Positions 10,310-21,797 of a stretch of DNA of 64,000 nucleotides are shown in pieces. How positions within the stretch are numbered: the first letter of the stretch is position 1; each line of letters opens with the position of its first letter. The position numbers and the translations under genes were made by a program. The DNA is from Porphyra umbilicalis (Eukaryota; Rhodophyta; Bangiophyceae; Bangiales; Bangiaceae). The stretch spans positions 124,001-188,000 of the forward strand of contig KV918789.1 in assembly GCA_002049455.2 (NCBI GenBank). The letters run 5' to 3'. The notes beneath the pieces are model-generated. The model saw only the letters and a program-made list of their open reading frames with translations, was not told the DNA's origin and did no database searches.

Positions 10310-11018
10310 GGTGGCACCTGGGGTGGGCGGCAGCGCAGGAAGGCGGGCTGCAGGGAGGGCGCTCGCAAGGAAAACGTGCAGGGGAGGAAGGGAGCACCAA
10401 AACAAGGAAAGGACAGAACAGCAGACGCCCAGGGATAGATGGACCTCCGACGTTGCGCGCGGATGCCGCGGACGGTGGCGGTCTCGGTCGCGGCGGTCGC
10501 ATTGACGGTCTGCAACAGCGCAGGTGTCTTGGCGGATGGTGGAGTGCGACTAACCGCTCAGCACACCTCCAAAAAGCGGACATGGTGTTTCTCGCCTCCT
10601 GGTTGGCTGCCGTTCTCGCTTGGAGAGCACTCTGAGTTCCCATTGGCAAAACGCCAAGGTGTCGGAAAAAATCACTTTTTTTGCAGCTCACGCATGGATG
10701 TGGGACGGCCCGGCATCAATGCCAGAGATTCGATGCATATACGCCAGCTTTCGGTGCTGGTCAAGTACTGCAGGTCGGACTCGTCCCCTGCGCGACTGAG
10801 CGTAAATTTTCACCTTGTCCCGTGCCGGGCATGAGCCAATACACCCTGCACGGGCGCCCGTGCTCGCCTCCCCCTTCCCGACAATGCCCGCCCGACGCCC
10901 GCGCGCCGGCGCCCCGTGGGCGCCTTCCACCACCGCCCTCGACCGCCCGCCCGCCCACCCGGGGCGCCCCCCGCGGTAGCGGCCGCCCCCCCCCCCCCCC
11001 CCCCCCCGAATTTTCACC
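10310..11018. promoter_or_regulatory. Divergent promoter region
   Basis: This 0.7-kb spacer separates the divergent TerC and VPS39-like starts and must carry both promoters. It has a C-run just before the ATG at 11019. I see no clear TATA box or other gene. Confidence 0.45.
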
Positions 11019-12634
11019 ATGGCCACACCCCTCCTCCACCTCCGCGGCTTGTGGCCCGTCGCCTCCCCCCCCGACGGCGGCGGCGCGCCGCCGCTGCTGT
11101 CCCCCGCCGTCGCCGCTGCGCCCGTCGACGGCGGTGGGGGCGGCGGCACCCACCGCCCGCCGCTGCGGGTGGCGGCGGTGCCCGTCGGCGGCGGGCGTCT
11201 GCTGCTGCTGCGGGAGCCCGCTCCGCCCGGGGGGGGGGGGGGGGGGCGCCCGCCCGCACCGCCCCCGCCGACAGCAGTGACAGCGATGACGCGGCGGCGG
11301 CGGCGGTGGCGGCGGCGGGGGCGGTCGGCGATGCAGACGGCGGCGTCGGGTGGATTGTCGAGGCGGACCTGCCGCTACCGACAGAGCCGCCGCTCGGCAC
11401 CGCCGCGGCCGCCCCAGCCGGCGGCGGCGCCCTGCCGGCCGGCGGCGGCAGCGGCGGCGCCGGTGGTGCCGGCAGCGGCAGCGGCGCCAGCAGTGGCGGT
11501 GGCGGTGGCGGGCGCCCCCCTTCCACCGGGCGCCCCCCCCCCTGGCCGGCAGCTCTGGCGGGGGTCCCCCCCTCCCCCCCCCCCCCTCCCGTCCCTCGCC
11601 TGGGTCGCCCCCCGCCGGCTGCTCGTGCTCGCCCCCGGCGCCGGCGTGGGCGTCTACGAGTTGCACGTGCCACCGGCGGGTGCCGCCGGCCCCGCGACGC
11701 TCACGCGCGTGACGGCCGGGTGGGCGGGCCGCCTCGCCGCCGCCACCGCCGACGGGCGGCTCATGGCGGCGGCGGTTGTTGGGGGCGACGACGCTGCTGC
11801 TGCCGCCGCCACGTTGCGCGGCGCCGCCGCCGACGGCGGCGCCGACGGCGACGGCGATAGCGACGGCGGCGGCGGCGGGGCGAGCAGCGGCGCCGACGGC
11901 GACGGCGACGGCGGGCGGGGCGGGGCGGGGGGGGGGGGTGGGCGCCCCCCGCCCCTCGTGCGTTTGGCGGTGGTGGGGGGGCCCGCGGGCGCCCGCGTGA
12001 CGCTCGTGGACGTGTGCCCGCCGGGCGTGGCGGTGCGGGGGGCGGTGGACCTCCCCCCGCCCGTCGCGGCGCTCGCATTTGGCGGCCGCGGCCGCCGCAC
12101 GGTCGCCGTCACGGCGGGGGGGGGGCACCACCTGGTGCGCCTGTCGGCGCGGGGGCAACTCGCCGTCGCCGCCCGCCTGCCGGTGGTGCCCCCGGGGGAG
12201 GGCGCCTCTGACGGGGGGGGGGCGGGCATGGCCGGCGCCCGCGCGGCGCGGCGGCGGGGGCACCACCACCACCACCCGTACCACGCCCACCCCGCCGGCG
12301 GCGGCGGCGGCGGGCCAGGGGGGGGGGGGGGAGTGCCGCCCGCGGTGGCGCCGGCAGCGGCGCCGTCGGGCGTGCGGGCGGTGGCGGTGGCGGCGCCGAC
12401 GGCGACGGCCACGCGTCGGCGCTCGACGTGCGCGGGTCGGGGGCGTCGCTCCGACGCGCCTCGTCGGCGGCGCGCGTCTTTGGCGCCCTCTCCATGGTGT
12501 CGGGCCTGTTTGCGGCGGGGCGGCTGACGCCCCCGCCGCCCCCACCCCCGCGGCGGTCGCCCGTGCCGGGCGCCGGCGCGCGGGCGGTGCCGCTGCCGGA
12601 AGACCGGTGGTTGCTCCTGCCCCCGCCGGCGGGG

Positions 12635-12675
<41 letters not shown>

Positions 12676-15600
12676 CCTCGCGTGCCCACACCCCCAGCGC
12701 CGCGTCGGTGGCAGAGTCGAGCCGCGGGGGGGGGGGGGGGGCGGCGGGGGGGGTGCCGCCGCCGCCACCGCCACCGGGCCGTCGCGCGTCGTCACCTCGT
12801 TTGGCGCGGGCGTGCCCGCCGAAACGTACGACGTGGTGGGGGTGGCGGCGGCGGCGACGGCGGCGGCGGCGGCGGGCGGTGGCGGGCGCGCGAGTGGCAT
12901 TGCCGACGTGTCGCCCGTGGTCGGCGTCGGCGGCGGCGGTGGCGGCGGCGGCGGCAAATTCCCCACCCGCCGCGCCGTGTCGGTCGCGGGGGGCTTGTCG
13001 GACCTCGCGGCGCTGCCGGCGGGGCCGTTTGTGGCGGCGGCGGGGGGTGGTGGCGGTGCCACCGCGGCCGCCGCCCCGTCGTTGCGGTCGTCTGCGCCCC
13101 GGGGGCGCGCCTCCTCCGTCGCCGACGCAGACGGCGGGATTGGGGAGTGGGCCGACGGCGACGGCGACGCGGGCGCGCCGCCGGTGGCGCCCGCCGCGGC
13201 GGCGGCGGCGGGCTCCCTCCTGGTGGCCCTCGGGCGGCCGCTCGCGGGGGGGCCGCCGCTGCCGCCGTCGCCGCCGCCGCCGACGGCCGACGCGGCGGAC
13301 GCGGACGCGGCGCCGCCGGGCCCGTCGGTCGTGTATGTGTTCCCGGCCATGGTCGGCCGCGGCGTGGCGCTGCAGGCGCTGTCGCTCGACGGCGCCGCCC
13401 CGCCGCCCGGCGGCGACGGGGGCGACGCGGGGCGGGCAGCGGCGGCGGCGGCGGCGGCGACCGCCGCCGGCTTTGGCGTGTCGGTCGTCCCCCGCCTGAC
13501 CGCGGCGGGCGCCATGGTCGGCAGCGACGGGGAGGACGCGGACGGCGACGGTGACGATGGGGGCGCCGACGGCGGGGGCGACGGGGGCGCCGACGCCGCC
13601 ACACCCCCGCCGCCCGCCGCCAGTGGCGCGCCCGCGTCGGCGGTGCCGACCGGCCGCCCGGCGGCCGACGCGGGCTGGGGCACACCCCCGCCGCCCGCCG
13701 CCGCCGCCGCCGCCGCCGCCGCGGCCGACCACGCCGACGATTCGGCGGCGGAGCTCGACGCGCTCGCCCCGTTTACCATCCCGCCGGCGGGCGGCGGCGG
13801 CGGCGGCGGGCGGGCGCTCGGGCGGGGGGCCCTCGGCGGCGGCGCGCGGCGGCCGGCCGGGCGGCGGCGCCCCCCCCCCCCGCCCACCCGCCCGTGGCGG
13901 TCGTTGTCACCCGCGGGCGCCTCGGCGTCCTCACCCGCGCCACGCCCCTGGCGGCGGCGGTGGCGGCGGCGGAGGCGGCCGGCGACGCGCCCCTGGCGCT
14001 CGCGCTCGTCCCCCGCGCCGACACGCGGGGGCGCTCGCGCCTGCACGCGCGCTCTGCCGTTGCGTCGCTGCGCGCCGCGCGCCACGCGGCCGCCATTGAG
14101 CACCTGCTGGCGGTGGTCGCCCTCGGCGCGGAAGCCGACGGCCGCCGCGCGCGGCGGCGCGCGCGCGCGCGCCGCGCCGCACGGTCGGCGGGGGGGGGGG
14201 ACGGCAGCGCCACCGACGGGGAGGGCGGGAGCGCCACCGACGGCGGCGCCGACGGCGGGGACGGGGGGGGGGGGGGGCGCCGCCGTCGGCGGCGGCGGCG
14301 ACGGTGGTCGATCCAGACAAGGCGCCGCTGCAGCGGCTGGCGTGGCTCCTCGACGTGCGCGACGCGCACGGCGGCAGCACGTGGGCGTCGTCGGTCGGCA
14401 CCGCCGCCCTGTGGGCCGACGCGGCCTACCGCCTCCGCCGCGGCGCGCGGCACGGCCACCCCGACGTGGACGGGCGGGTGTTGGCGGCACTCGCCGCCGC
14501 CGACGGCGGCGGCTCCCGCGTCATGGACCTCCTCGACAGCCGCCGCGGGCGCTCCCACGCCGTGTCCGTCGCGACCGCCGAGGCGGTGCTGCTGCCGGGC
14601 GCCCTCGGGGAGGCGGCGGGGGGCGGGGGCGCCCCCGCCGGCACCCGCCTGGGGGGGGGGGTGCCCGCGCCGCTGGCGTTACCCCCGTCGGAGCGCCGGC
14701 GGTGCCTCGTCGCCCTCTACCGGGGGGTGGGCGAACACGAGCGCGCGTTGCGGGTGTTGCAGGGGCGCCCGCCGGGGGGGGGGGACGCCCCGCCGCCGGC
14801 GGGGCCGCTCGCCCGCCGCGCCAGCCGCGACCGCGGGCGGGGGGGGGGGGGGCCGCCGACGACCGCCGCGCCGCCGTGGCGGCCGTCGCCGACTACCTCG
14901 CGTCGGCGCTGCTGCCGCGCCTCGGCGGCGGGGGCGACGCTGCGGGCGGCGGCGACGGCGGGGATGAGTACGACGACGGCGACGACGGCGATGGGGGCGG
15001 CGGGGGCGACGGGGGCGGCGCGGAGCCGCCCCCCCCGCCCCCCGCCGACGGGGAGCCCCCCGCCGCCGTCTTTCTCCGCCACGCCCGCTGGTTGATCGCC
15101 GCCGACGGGGGGCCCGCGTTTGCGGCCGCCGACGCGGCGGCCGACGCGGCGGCCACCGCCGGTGGCGCGCGTGCGGCGCTGACGCTGCTCGCCGCCGCGT
15201 GGCGCCTCCCACCCGCCGACGGCCTCGACGCGGCGGCGGCGGGGGGGCCCCGCCTCGCCGCCGCGTACCTCCTCGCCACCCTCGTCGGGGGGGATGGCGA
15301 CGCGGCGGACGCGGCGGCGGCGGCGGCCGCCGCCGCCGACGCTGCCGACGGCAGCGTCGGCGGCGGCGGGAGGGCGGGCCAGAGGGGTGGGGCCCCGGTC
15401 AGCCCGCCGCCGCCGCCGCCCCGCTTTTTGCCGCCCGCCGACCCGCCCGCCCTCGGGCGACGGGAGGCGGCGGCGCGGCGGGCGGCGGTGGCGCTGCTGT
15501 TGGGCGACGCGGCGGCGGCGGGGGAGGGGGGGGACCCCACCGCCGGCTGGCCGTGGTGGGCCCGCCTCGGCGTGGAGGTCGGCGGCGGCGGCGGCGGCGA

Positions 15601-16366
15601 CGGCGGCGACGGCGGCGGCGGGGGCGGCGGCAGCCCCCCCGACTCGCCGCGCGCCGACGGCGTCGACGGTGCCGACGGCGGCGGCTGGGCGCCCCGCCGC
15701 CGCGACGCGGCGGCCGACCGCGCCGCCGCCGCGGACCGCGCGGCGCGCCTCGTGGCGCTGACGGGGGTGCTTGGCGGGCACTTGACCCCCCCCCCCCCGG
15801 GGCCCCCCCGGCGGCGGCGGGGGCGATTGCGCCGGCCGACGCGCGGGCGCTCCTCCGCACCGCCGTCCTCCGCCGCTCGGCGGCGGCGGGCACCCCGCCG
15901 GCAACCATTGCGGCCGTTGCCGCGGCGCTGCCGCAGACGGCGGGTGCGGCGGCGGAGCGCGCGGCGGCGGCGGCGGTCGGCGGGCGCGCCGCCGCGGCGG
16001 TGGCCGCCCTCCTCGACGCCGACGCGGCGGTTGTGGGGGACGCCCCCGCCGCCGCCGCCGCCGGCGGGCGTGGGGGGGGGGGGGGGGGGGGGGGGGCCGC
16101 CCCCGCCCCTCGCCACGCCGGCGGTGGCGCTGCGCCTCGCCGCCGCGTTTGTGGCGGGCGCCGACCGGCGCGCCGCCGAAGCGGCGCTGCTCGCGGGGCT
16201 CATTGCGACGCCCGACCGGTGGGCGGGCACGGAAGCGCTGTTTGCGGATGAGGTGGGGGGGGGGGGGGGGGGGGGCACCCCTCCCCCACCCCGCCCGCCA
16301 CTCCCCCCAATGGCCACGGCGGCGGCGGCGGGGCGGCAGGCGGCGGCGACGCGGCGGGCGGACGCG

Positions 16367-16397
<31 letters not shown>

Positions 16398-16821
16398 GTG
16401 GGTGCTCGCCGCCCGCCTCGTCGCCCGCCGGCGGGGCGCCCTCGACGTGGTCGCGGCGCTGCGCGGGGTGGGGACCCCCCCGCCCCCCCCCAGGGGGGCG
16501 CCCCCCCCCCCCCCCCCCCCCACCCTCGACGCGGCGCGGCCGCTGCTGCTCGCCGCCCTCTCCGCGGCGACCGCCCGCGCGCGCACCGCCGCCGCGCGCC
16601 GCGCCTTGACCGCCACCGAGGCGGCCGTTGCGCGCGCGGCGGCGGCGCGCCGCCGCCGCGCCGCCGTCGCCGTCGGCCACGAGCGCGCGTGCCGCTTGTG
16701 CGCGCGGCGGCTGGGGGATGGGGTGTTTGTCGCGCTCCCGGGGGGGGGGGTCGCCCACCTGCCCTGCTGGCGCGCCGCCGCCGAGGCGGGGGGGGGGGTG
16801 CCCAAAGCCGTGCGGCTCTGA
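11019..16821 (+). CDS. VPS39/VPS3-like HOPS/CORVET subunit, frame broken at homopolymers
   Basis: The start ATG at 11019 has a CACCATGG context and the stop is at 16819-16821. The N-terminal third resembles a CNH beta-propeller (LLVLAPGAGVGVYELHV, WAGRLAAATADGRLMAA, FGALSMVSGLFAA). The middle is alpha-solenoid with the layout of Vps39 domain 1 (LAWLLDVRDA, then CLVALYRGVGEHERALRVL). The C-terminus has CRLCARRLGD...GGVAHLPC, matching the Cys-rich tail of VPS39 and TGFBRAP1. Such proteins tether endosomes and vacuoles through Rab GTPases. The matching peptides lie in all three frames in order, with at least nine switches. Each switch falls in or beside a G or C run, for example at 11229-11247, 12318-12331, 13870-13880, 14840-14851, 16072-16096 and 16257-16274. 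I therefore read this as one host gene with homopolymer length errors. Real decay or very short introns are alternatives. VPS39 and VPS3 cannot be told apart here. Confidence 0.65.
12636..12670 (+). repeat. G35 mononucleotide run
   Basis: Thirty-five consecutive G residues lie inside the VPS39-like gene, where they would encode polyglycine. The reading frame on either side is uncertain because of the run. Confidence 0.9.
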
Positions 16822-17288
16822 GGGGGGGGGGGGGGGGGGGGTGGGGGGGGGCGTGCGAGGGGGGGGTGGCCCCGGGACGCCGCCGTCGGGTCGGTGTGGA
16901 TCGTGTGCAGGTGTCCCCTCCCTTATTTTTTTTATGACCATGCGTGGCGGCGGCAGAGGAACCACGGCGGTGCGGGTGTGCCGGGCAGGGGAGGGGGTGG
17001 AAACGCCGGGGGGGCACCGCCGCCAGGCCGCTCTCCGGCGGCGAGGGGGACGGACCCGCGCGCCCACCAGGGCGGTCGCCGCACCGCCCTTGGGACGCAG
17101 CCGCCCACCGCGCACCCGGTTCCGGGCGCGCCCGACGCCACCCCCGTCTGCCGGCAGCCCGGCAGCCCCCCCACCCGCGGCGGCGCGGCGCGTACCGACG
17201 CCCCCCCCCCCCCTCCCATCCACGCCACCGCACCGCCGCCGCCATCCGCCGGCTGGGCGAGCGCCACGCGCGCGCAGATGGCAGCTCT
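16822..17288. other. Convergent intergenic region
   Basis: This short spacer lies between the 3' ends of the VPS39-like and mL53 genes. It is GC-rich with several G-runs and holds no recognisable gene. Confidence 0.4.
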
Positions 17289-18563
17289 CTAGGAGCCCCC
17301 CCCGTCCCCCCCCCCCCCCCCCGGCGGCGCCACCTCCGCGGCAATCGCCGCGAGGCGGTCCGCGCGGAGCGCCTCAAACGGATTGCCCGCCGCCCCGTCC
17401 GCCCCCGCCCACCGCGTGTGCGCGCGGACGGCGGTGAGGAGGTCGTCGACGGTCAAGCCGACGGCGACAATGTGGTGGATGGCGCCGTCGACTGAGGGGG
17501 GGGCGGCGCGCCAGCGGGGGGACGCGCGGGCGGTGGGGGGGGGGGGGGGGGAGGACCGAAACGGCACGTGGCGGGGGGGGGGGGACCGACACGGCACGTG
17601 GGAGGGGGCACCGCAAAACCGCGGGGGCAGACCACCACGCAGGGGGCCGAGCCGAGCACGCGTAGCGCAGCACGGGGTAAAACGGGAAAGCGGGGGGGGG
17701 GGGGGGGGGGGGGGGGGGGAGAGGGGGGGCGACGCGGAACCGTCAGTGCCGGCTCGTGCGACCGAGACGCGCGCCGTCGGCGGCGCGGCGGGGTGGCGGA
17801 TCGGCCGGGGGCCCGCCGCGGGGGCCTCCAAACACACGCGCACCGGCGGGGGGCTGGACGTACCGTACTGCAAGTCGACGGTCGGCGCGGCGGGGGCGTC
17901 GAGGACGCGCGCAACGACGGAGAGGGCCGGGTTCTCCTTGCGCACCGGCGGCGTTTGCACGCGCGTGAGAAACTCCCTGCGCCCGCGGGGGGGAGGGGGG
18001 CAGACGCCAGCGGCGGCAGCCGTGGAAAAAAAACACAGGGGCGGGGCGGCAAGCACCAAGGGGCGGCGGGGGGGCGCAGGCACGGGGCAACGAGTGCGCG
18101 GGGTGGTTAGCCTCTGGGCGTGGCAGCGGCCATTTTGGAGGTGGTGCCCCGCTCCGCCGGCTATGGCGGAGCAGACGCTGCCGCCGTGGCGGTGACGGCG
18201 GGCGTCCACGCCCCCGCCCGCCGTGGCGGACCTGCCTCCCACCGGTGAGCGCCCGACCGGCAGCAGCCCCCCGTCCCTCCCCCCCGCCCCCTCACGCACA
18301 CGCCCGCAGCACCGATGCGACGCGGCGCGCGACCCCCCCCCCCCCCCCCCCCCCCCCGCTCGCCACGCATGGAACCGCCCACGCAGCGACGCCGCCTCCC
18401 TGGCCGGTGCGGCCGCGCACGCCCCCCCCCCGCCCCCCCCCACGTACCGAGCGGCGACGGCGCGTGGGTCAAAGGGGTCAAACGAGACGGTCGCTTTGGC
18501 AACGTGCTTGAAGAGGATGCGCGCGCGGCTGCCCGCGCGCAGGGCGCGGACGAGTTGGCCCAT
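17289..18563 (-). CDS. MRPL53: Mitochondrial ribosomal protein mL53, three exons
   Basis: The exons are 18448-18563, 17864-17976 and 17289-17491. The introns are 471 and 372 nt; both have GTACGT donors and pyrimidine/AG acceptors (GCAG and CTCAG). The ATG at 18563 has a good GCCATGG context and the 143-residue product ends at a TAG. Exon 1 gives KHVAKATVSFDPFDPRAVAA, exon 2 continues R-EFLTRVQ...SVVARVL...TVDLQY, and exon 3 gives VDGAIHHIVAVGLTVDDLLTAV. This order matches mL53 of the large mitoribosomal subunit: a beta strand with PF, an alpha helix, SVIADV, a VDxxxxDG hairpin, and a final LTxxxMLTA-like helix. The C-terminal polyglycine tail is unusual. A C25 run lies in intron 1 and a G28 run in intron 2 (plus strand). 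The assignment rests on recalled family features, and both splice phases fit. Confidence 0.8.
   Translation of the reverse strand: MGQLVRALRAGSRARILFKHVAKATVSFDPFDPRAVAARYVGGGGGGACAAAPAREAASLRGRFHAWRAGGGGGGGGSRAASHRCCGRVREGAGGRDGGLLPVGRSPVGGRSATAGGGVDARRHRHGGSVCSAIAGGAGHHLQNGRCHAQRLTTPRTRCPVPAPPRRPLVLAAPPLCFFSTAAAAGVCPPPPRGRREFLTRVQTPPVRKENPALSVVARVLDAPAAPTVDLQYGTSSPPPVRVCLEAPAAGPRPIRHPAAPPTARVSVARAGTDGSASPPLSPPPPPPPPPLSRFTPCCATRARLGPLRGGLPPRFCGAPSHVPCRSPPPRHVPFRSSPPPPPTARASPRWRAAPPSVDGAIHHIVAVGLTVDDLLTAVRAHTRWAGADGAAGNPFEALRADRLAAIAAEVAPPGGGGGDGGGS
17692..17719. repeat. G28 run in mL53 intron 2
   Basis: Twenty-eight G residues on the plus strand lie within the second intron, so the sense strand carries C28. 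The run is useful as a marker of assembly quality. Confidence 0.85.
18333..18357. repeat. C25 run in mL53 intron 1
   Basis: Twenty-five C residues on the plus strand lie within the first intron, so the pre-mRNA carries G25 and could fold as a G-quadruplex. Confidence 0.85.
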
Positions 18564-18921
18564 GGCGGCGGCTTGGGGGGGGGGGGGGGGGGGAGCAAGG
18601 CAACCCCGCCGCCGCCGGAGACGCGGCACGCCCGACGGCCGCGCGGGGGGGCCGCGGGACGACCGACGGGGGGGGAAAGCGGGGCGGACCGGCGGCCGGC
18701 AGCGTCGATGGACGCAACGCGAGGCGGCGCGCCGACCCGGTCGGGGGGGGGTGGGAGCGAGGTGAGGGCAGAGTGGCGCGCGCGGGACGCGGCGGGGGCG
18801 CCGCGGGGCGCCACGCGTCGGCGGCGGTGGGGGAGCGACGTCGACGGCTGGACGGAAGTCGGGGTCGCCCCTCGGACAGTCATTGCGCACTGATACGTGT
18901 TCCACTGATACATATCGGACT

Positions 18922-18999
18922 GAAAGCGCGTTTTCGGAAACACCCTGGACTTTTGAAATGACAAAACTGAAAGCGCGTGCGCGAAAACACCCTGGCCTG
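18922..18999. repeat. Tandem repeat, two units
   Basis: Two copies of an ACTGAAAGCGCGT...AAACACCCTGG block start near 18922 and 18965. They mark the point where GC content falls and recognisable host genes end. Confidence 0.5.
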
Positions 19000-19030
19000 G
19001 AGTTGTGCGGTGATCAAAGACCATCTATTT

Positions 19031-19078
19031 ATGTTTCAAGTCTAAATAATTCCGAAGCATTATTTAGACTTGAAACAT
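19031..19078. repeat. Perfect 20-bp hairpin
   Basis: ATGTTTCAAGTCTAAATAAT at 19031-19050 is followed by the 8-nt loop TCCGAAGC and a perfect reverse complement at 19059-19078. It is AT-rich in a GC-rich genome. It could be a tiny MITE, a small-RNA precursor or a transcription-end structure. Confidence 0.75.
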
Positions 19079-20511
19079 GCCGCGTCGCGATTCACTTGGC
19101 ACGTGGCTTTTTTTTCTCGTGCACTGCATCTACTCTCTTGCTAGTCCCCGTGGGCCGGCTAGCGCCTCGTCTGCCACATGTGGTCGTATCCAAGCAACCT
19201 CAGAGTGATTCCAGGCACGTGCGTGCAATACCCTGGCCTTCAGGGCGGTGGCGCGCTCGGCGACGCATCGATACCGGGCACGCCGGCCGGCTCCATGGCC
19301 GCGAGCGTGCACGGGGGCACGTACAGCCACGTTGCCGTGGTGGGGGGAGCGTCGATCGGGGAAAGGGGTGCCACCTCCGCCACCGCAGCGGCGGCGACCC
19401 GCCGGCGTCGCGCGACGCCCACGGGCGGGGCCGTCACTTCGCCGCGCCGCGCACCTGCGCACGGCGGGCGGTGCGGCCGACACGGCGCTTGGGCGGGCGG
19501 GTGGGCCCGACCGCCACGCGACGGGGCGCCTCTAGCCGCGCCGCTAGACGGCCACGACACACCGCCGATTTGGGACGAATGTGGAAAGAAGGACTACAGT
19601 GTGGAAAGGGTTCCAGGTGTATCATGGGAATGTGCTTTTTTCTTCCTTGGAAGCAAAGCTCGATGAGGCCCCTGACTGAGGACCCAACCGTCAGCATTAA
19701 AATGAACGAAAAAAACATACTTTTACCACGGGTGAACTGCCATTGATAACGGTTGTGCACGATTTTGTGTCGCCGCGCGACACCGCCTGACCGAGGCGCG
19801 ACGTGTCTGATCGATCAGTCGGGCGCTCAGACAGGCGCTCAGACTGGCGCTCATGCAGGCACCGCGAGCGGACGTCTTGTCGGCTGGCCGTCGTCCGCTA
19901 CTGGCACCTCAACCAGCGGGTGCCCAACGCTACCCTCTGATTTCCCCCCCCCGCTGCCCCCCCCCCCCTCACCGAGGCAGCCGAATGCGAACGACGCCGA
20001 CTTGGCGACGGCGCGTCCTCCGCGAGAGGCTCTACGGCGCCGCGACGAGCAAAGCTGCCGTCGTACTCGAGTATCGGTCAACGCGGCCACCTTCCGGTGG
20101 CGCCCACTTCCACGGACTCCATCGGGTGGACGAGGAGGGGGTGGAGGGGTCAGGCGGCCATGTCGTACCGGCCGTCCCGTGCATCGGCCGTCAATGATGA
20201 GGAGTATGAAGACATTGAAAGGCCACAGGTCAGCGATGCGTCGTGGACGTCGGGTGTAATGCACGTGGGCGGCGTAGGTGACATTTAAGCAGGAGCCTCC
20301 GCCGCATCTGCTGACCGCAGAGCAGCAACAGTAACAGCGGCATGCGCCGATGGGGCTGGGTGGGAGGATCAACACGACGTGTCTGGGCGGGGAAAGCGAG
20401 GTGGAAGCGGCTGAGGGTCGGCAACGACGGATGATCTCGTGCGCGAAGTCACCACGGATGTGGAAGCGATGAATAGCAGTAGCAGTACCTCATCATCGTC
20501 TGGAGTATCCT
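19079..20511. other. No recognisable gene; includes a GC-rich islet
   Basis: A block at about 19,240-19,560 is much more GC-rich than its flanks and is open in several frames, so it may be a captured gene fragment. Near 19,820-19,850 there is a short tandem GCGCTCAGAC repeat. I recognise no protein. Confidence 0.35.
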
Positions 20512-21797
20512 AATCGAACACTTCCTCCCGGTCTCTGTCATCTCGCTTTACCGACTCGGTTGGGACTGCATCTGACCCGCCGGTGGTTGGTGTGCCCGCG
20601 TCAGATGCACCACCACCTGAGACCCGTGCTGTAGGCGCTCGAGATGGACCCAACGACCAGCCTCGTGGACCTCTTCTCGTCTCCTGCGTGGAGCAGCTGT
20701 TTGACTTCCGGCTCCTGCGCGGTCAAACAACCATGATAGAGGCGGCGTACAACATTGTGCGAATGTTTTTCAATGCGCGCATTCCAACGGTCGCGGAGGC
20801 GACGGGTGCTGGGGTGGTACTAGTGCCTCGTTTCTACGGCTGCCGTCACTGTCAACCCTACACCCAAAGGACTACCCCTGCTGTGCGGCAGGCCTGGGCG
20901 CTGCCGTTCAGGCCAGTGGAGGTGCATCCACGCCTGAACGGGGCTCCAACGACCATATACATCATCCTTCCGAGCGACCATGTGCGGCGCGACTTTGAGA
21001 ATCGTCGGAATTATGATCTATTCCTCCTCGCCGGAGGTCGTAGCGCAGTGAAGCGGCGGTGGCACCCCGAGTTCTGTGACTCCCGGTTCTGCCGCGACCG
21101 AGCCGCCGCGCGCAAGGCAGCGCCGCAACACCGAGCTTTCGTCATCGAAGGCGTGGATTTGCGGAGCGATGACGAGATTGAGGTTGACCTCGGCAGTAGA
21201 GGGGTGCTGCGGGACGTGACTGTCGGCATGGAATCGTTTGCAGGCCACAGCGCCGGCGTGCAGGCGGACGAGTCGGTGCATGCCGGGGATCTCACGCTGC
21301 AGTGCAGCCGAGGTGGTCTTCAGATCGGCACGCTCGACGCCCGGCATTGGCTACCCCACAAGCATGAGCCAATCTCGTGGCACATAGATGGTCGTCCCGC
21401 CTTGAAGGTGGCCCGGTTGACGCTTGTGAGGATCCCCACGCGCCCTGCAGGTCGTCACCCGCGTCATGGTCGTAGTGAGCAGCTTCCTGGTCAGAAATAC
21501 GCGGCTGCAGACGGAGTTGTGACTTTCATGCTTCTGCCGGTTTGTTGTTCGGACGACTTTGTCTGTAATTTGGGTCGGTCGGCGTCTGCCGGTGGCGTGT
21601 GTATGCTCTACTTGCCTTGGCTGTTCCGCCACCGCACAAGCCGAATAGCTGTCAGGCCATTCGGGCTCGCAGGTCCTGACGTGAACTCGGACCTGTACCT
21701 CGAGGCGATCATGGACGACCTGGTGCAAGGGGCCACTGAGGGCTGGATGGTGACGGACCCCGACGGCGTGCGAGTGCGCGTGCTGGCTAACTTGTAG
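20512..21797 (+). CDS. CACTA (En/Spm) tnp2-like transposase, N-terminal part
   Basis: The frame is open from just after a stop at 20509 to the TAG at 21797 and has no early ATG, so an upstream exon or a truncated start is likely. A CRHCQPY pair of cysteines near the N-terminal third could bind zinc. The layout resembles plant tnp2 (Transposase_21): a Cys pair, then ISWHIDGRPALK and RPFGLAGP. It ends DVNSDLYLEAIMDDLVQGA followed by VRVRVLANL, like the tnp2 block that reads D-x-YLxPLIEEL...LRAAL. Catalytic acidic residues normally lie further downstream, and this frame stops before them. I found neither a catalytic part nor CACTA termini. The call is tentative; the protein could belong to another element. 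Confidence 0.3.

Noticed and set aside
11019-14490. Long minus-strand frames opposite the VPS39-like gene
   Set aside because: They are antisense shadows made of Arg/Pro/Gly repeats; the plus-strand frames carry the recognisable motifs.
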